This document shows positions 22,536 through 24,665 of a stretch of 24,665 nucleotides of DNA, in pieces. The number at the start of each line of letters is the position of its first letter. The stretch's first letter is position 1. The notes beneath the pieces are model-generated. The model worked only from the letters and a program-made list of their open reading frames with translations. It did no database searches and had not been told where the DNA came from. A program made the translations under genes and the position numbers. Source of the DNA: CAURMH01 sp963525745. Its GTDB lineage: Bacteria > Pseudomonadota > Gammaproteobacteria > Enterobacterales > Pasteurellaceae. The stretch covers positions 1-24,665 of the forward strand of contig CAURMH010000022.1 of NCBI GenBank assembly GCA_963525745.1, given 5' to 3'.

Positions 22536-22566
22536 GGACTATATCCTACTGATAAATATTAAATAA

Positions 22567-23898
22567 TCATAATCGTAAAAAATCATTAAAAAGGGCGAAG
22601 ACGGTTAACATCAAAAGCAACAACGCCCCGAGACGATAGCTCAAATTTTGCACCCGCTCAGACACGGGACGCCCCTTAACGGCTTCCGCGGCCAAAAAGG
22701 CAAGATGGCCGCCATCTAACACCGGCAGTGGAAATAAATTCATAATCCCTAAATTTACACTAATCAATGCCATAAAACTTAAAAAATAAACCAACCCGAT
22801 ACTGGATGAAGCACCCGCGCCTTTAGCAATAGAAATAGGACCGCTTAAATTATTAAGTGATAAATCGCCGGTAAACAGTTTACCAATAACCCTTACCGTC
22901 AACAAAGATAACTGTGCTGTTTTTTCTATGCTCTTTTGTAGAGCGTCAAGAATATCATATTTTAATTCAGTGCGGTACTCTTCGGCAATATTTAAAAAAG
23001 TCGGGCTAATACCGACAAACCATTGCCCTTTATCATTTTTCTCCGGCGTAATCATTTTCAAAGAGGCGCTTCCCCCACGTTCAATCGTAATCGGGAAGGG
23101 ATCACCTTTGCGAACCTTTTCGACAAAATTGCGCCACGAAAGTGCGGTCGATTTTTCCGATAAAATAATATCGCCAACTTGTAATCCGCTTTTCCAAGCA
23201 GGCGATCCCTCAACCACCCGAGAAATTTTCATCTCAACTTTAGATTGCACCGGGGTTATACCTAGCGATTCAAAAGCAATTTCCGTATCAGGATTAAAAC
23301 GCCATCCGCTCAAATTTAAAAATTTATGTGTCTCAATCTGCGAATCAAGGGATAGTAAAGTGAGCGTCACATTCGAGCTTCCCATTTTCGTCGCTAAAAT
23401 CATATTAATTGTCTCCCAATCGGGAGAAGTTTCGCCGTCAATGGCAATAATTTGATTGTTGGGTTGAATATCGGCCTGTTGTGCAATGGAATACGGAACA
23501 ACCTCAGCAATAACCGGTTTCACCGCAGGAATGCCGATTAAATAAACAATCCAATAAGCAAAAACGGCAAAAATAAAATTTGCCAGAGGACCGGCGGCAA
23601 TCACAAATGCACGCTGTAATACGGTTTTATTTTCAAAGGCGCGCGCTTTTAGCTGAGGCGGAACTTCTTCTTGACGCCCATCAAGCATTTTGACATAGCC
23701 GCCAAGCGGAATCATGGAGAAGGCAAATTCGGTTCCCTGCTTATCCGTATACTTCCACAGCACCTTACCAAAGCCGATAGAAAAACGATGAACTTTTATA
23801 CCGCACTTTCTTGCGGCCCAAAAGTGTCCGTATTCATGAACGGCGACTAAAACGGAAATTGCAACAATAAATGATCCCAGCGACCACAAAAACGACAT
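22567..23898 (-). CDS. rseP: Site-2 zinc metalloprotease RseP
   Basis: RseP cuts the anti-sigma factor RseA within the membrane after DegS, freeing sigma-E, and also clears signal peptides. The 443-residue inner-membrane protein (E. coli 450) has the HEYGH zinc motif at 21-25 in the first helix and LDGGH at 394-398 (third zinc ligand Asp395). Two periplasmic PDZ domains lie between (one around VVPYSIAQQADIQPNNQIIAIDG, one around VVEGSPAWKSGLQVGDIIL). The ATG at 23898 has AGGGTG. It follows cdsA by 12 nt, one operon. Its product would activate the sigma-E-like promoter seen just upstream of skp. Confidence 0.97.
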   Translation of the reverse strand: MSFLWSLGSFIVAISVLVAVHEYGHFWAARKCGIKVHRFSIGFGKVLWKYTDKQGTEFAFSMIPLGGYVKMLDGRQEEVPPQLKARAFENKTVLQRAFVIAAGPLANFIFAVFAYWIVYLIGIPAVKPVIAEVVPYSIAQQADIQPNNQIIAIDGETSPDWETINMILATKMGSSNVTLTLLSLDSQIETHKFLNLSGWRFNPDTEIAFESLGITPVQSKVEMKISRVVEGSPAWKSGLQVGDIILSEKSTALSWRNFVEKVRKGDPFPITIERGGSASLKMITPEKNDKGQWFVGISPTFLNIAEEYRTELKYDILDALQKSIEKTAQLSLLTVRVIGKLFTGDLSLNNLSGPISIAKGAGASSSIGLVYFLSFMALISVNLGIMNLFPLPVLDGGHLAFLAAEAVKGRPVSERVQNLSYRLGALLLLMLTVFALFNDFLRL

Positions 23899-23910
23899 TA
23901 AATCACCCTA

Positions 23911-24665
23911 CTATAAAACAAAAAAGTAAAAATAAGCAAAGAAAGGCACCGCCGCTGTTAAGCTGTCAATGCGGTCCAAAATTCCGCCATGACCGGGAAT
24001 TAACTGGCTACTGTCTTTAATGCCTGCTTCGCGCTTAAACATACTTTCCGCCAAGTCACCCAACACAGAAACGGCAACCGTCGCGACGGATAATAAAATA
24101 AAACGGTCGATTGCGCGATATTCAAGGAGGGTTGAAGAGAAAAAATAAATAAAAATAAACGCTAACATCGCCGCGGTTATCAAGCCGCCGAATACGCCCT
24201 GCCAAGTTTTTCCAGGTGAAACCCGCGGAGCCAGCTTATGTTTACCGAACGCTCTGCCGGCAAAATAGGCTCCCGAATCGGCCGCCCAAACTAAGACAAA
24301 AACATACAATAATAAAAATAAGCCATGATTAGGCGATTGGGCGTAATGATCCAAACGTAAACGTAATACCGCGGCAATAAAAGGAATTAAGGTTGAAAAT
24401 GCGAATAAAAGTTGCAATAAAGCATTTTTACTCCACAACTTGGCCGTTTTCGGATAAGTTATCACCAAACCGAAAGCAACCATCCACCAAGAAATGGAAT
24501 TTAACAATAATGGCTGCAAATACCCTTCAAAAACACGCCCAGCATCTAAATATGCTTTCTCCGTATAAAGCCATAAAAACACAAACGCGCCTAAGAAGGC
24601 CGCCAGACAAAAACGCACTAAAGGCTGTTTAAATCGGGCGAATTGCGTCCATTCCCACATCCCTA
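23911..24665 (-). CDS. cdsA: Phosphatidate cytidylyltransferase, 5' end outside window
   Basis: CdsA makes CDP-diacylglycerol from phosphatidate and CTP, the branch point of phospholipid synthesis, in the inner membrane. About 250 C-terminal residues are present. Full-length proteins have about 285, so the window cuts roughly the first 35-40 residues. The Met at 24660 is internal (GMWEWTQFAR). Several membrane helices are visible, with DSGAYFAGRAFGKHKL and the CDS signature SMFKREAGIKDSSQLIPGHG followed by GILDRIDS. The stop lies 12 nt before rseP. Confidence 0.96.
   Translation of the reverse strand, partial: GMWEWTQFARFKQPLVRFCLAAFLGAFVFLWLYTEKAYLDAGRVFEGYLQPLLLNSISWWMVAFGLVITYPKTAKLWSKNALLQLLFAFSTLIPFIAAVLRLRLDHYAQSPNHGLFLLLYVFVLVWAADSGAYFAGRAFGKHKLAPRVSPGKTWQGVFGGLITAAMLAFIFIYFFSSTLLEYRAIDRFILLSVATVAVSVLGDLAESMFKREAGIKDSSQLIPGHGGILDRIDSLTAAVPFFAYFYFFVL

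Larger units (their letters stand above)
132..23808. repeat. Sixteen copies of the Haemophilus-type DNA uptake signal core AAGTGCGGT, scattered
   Basis: Forward copies (AAGTGCGGT): 2539-2547, 5795-5803, 11877-11885, 12840-12848, 15513-15521, 20019-20027, 23139-23147. Reverse copies (ACCGCACTT): 132-140, 1910-1918, 4445-4453, 9909-9917, 15934-15942, 17006-17014, 19132-19140, 21485-21493, 23800-23808. Most are followed, in their own direction, by the A/T-rich flank typical of the full signal. The count was made by eye and may miss some. Near-copies with one change also occur (for example at 7814 and 22976). Confidence 0.9.

Noticed and set aside
1..24665. CRISPR array, tRNA/rRNA, insertion sequence, prophage
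   Set aside because: I saw no direct-repeat arrays, cloverleaf genes, transposase frames or phage structural genes.

Overview
The window is a chromosomal segment from a gammaproteobacterium of the family Pasteurellaceae. The best evidence is the Haemophilus-type DNA uptake signal core AAGTGCGGT, found at least 16 times on either strand. Protein content agrees: GlmS, XseA, LpxB (390 aa), BamA of the D15/Oma87 type, and a pyrimidine-dimer glycosylase of a kind known in this family. The signal is the Haemophilus/Pasteurella/Aggregatibacter/Basfia type, not the Actinobacillus pleuropneumoniae type. I cannot fix genus or species from sequence alone.

Layout. (1) 1-520: a junk-like end holding the C-terminal tail of an effector-binding (GyrI-like) protein, abutting an internal remnant of an O-acetylhomoserine sulfhydrylase (metY-like) gene, then non-coding DNA with an unexplained dyad. 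(2) 521-5794, + strand: dnaJ with its terminator, a DeoR-family regulator paired with glmS, a terminator, then an MFS transporter. (3) 5791-8745, - strand: a T4 endonuclease V-like pyrimidine-dimer DNA glycosylase whose stop codon shares TTAA with the MFS gene, an NCS2 xanthine-type permease with a near-ideal PurR operator on its promoter, and a VirK/YbjX (DUF535) protein. (4) 8895-11848, + strand: xseA, nudF and cpdA. (5) 11908-12851, - strand: mogA and glnB, 14 nt apart. (6) 13028-15213: an accessory interval with an AT-rich pair (4-TM membrane protein plus exported C-x7-C protein), a type II toxin-antitoxin module whose toxin is cut short, and a decayed SLC13 permease pseudogene. (7) 15227-24665, - strand: the conserved envelope cluster cdsA-rseP-bamA-skp-lpxD-fabZ-lpxA-lpxB-rnhB, transcribed right to left.

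The envelope cluster links phospholipid precursor synthesis (CdsA), the sigma-E site-2 protease (RseP), outer-membrane protein assembly (BamA, Skp) and lipid A synthesis (LpxD, LpxA, LpxB, with FabZ). I see two regulatory features inside it: a sigma-E-like promoter ahead of skp, and an intrinsic terminator made of two inverted uptake-signal-like sequences between lpxA and lpxB. GlmS feeds UDP-GlcNAc synthesis and therefore the lpxA substrate, although it lies elsewhere in the window.

I found no convincing new defence or mobile system, no CRISPR array, no rRNA or tRNA and no insertion sequence. The least explained coding DNA is the 13028-13967 gene pair. The clearest evolutionary story is the deletion junction near 14430-14440, where a toxin gene and a permease gene run into each other.
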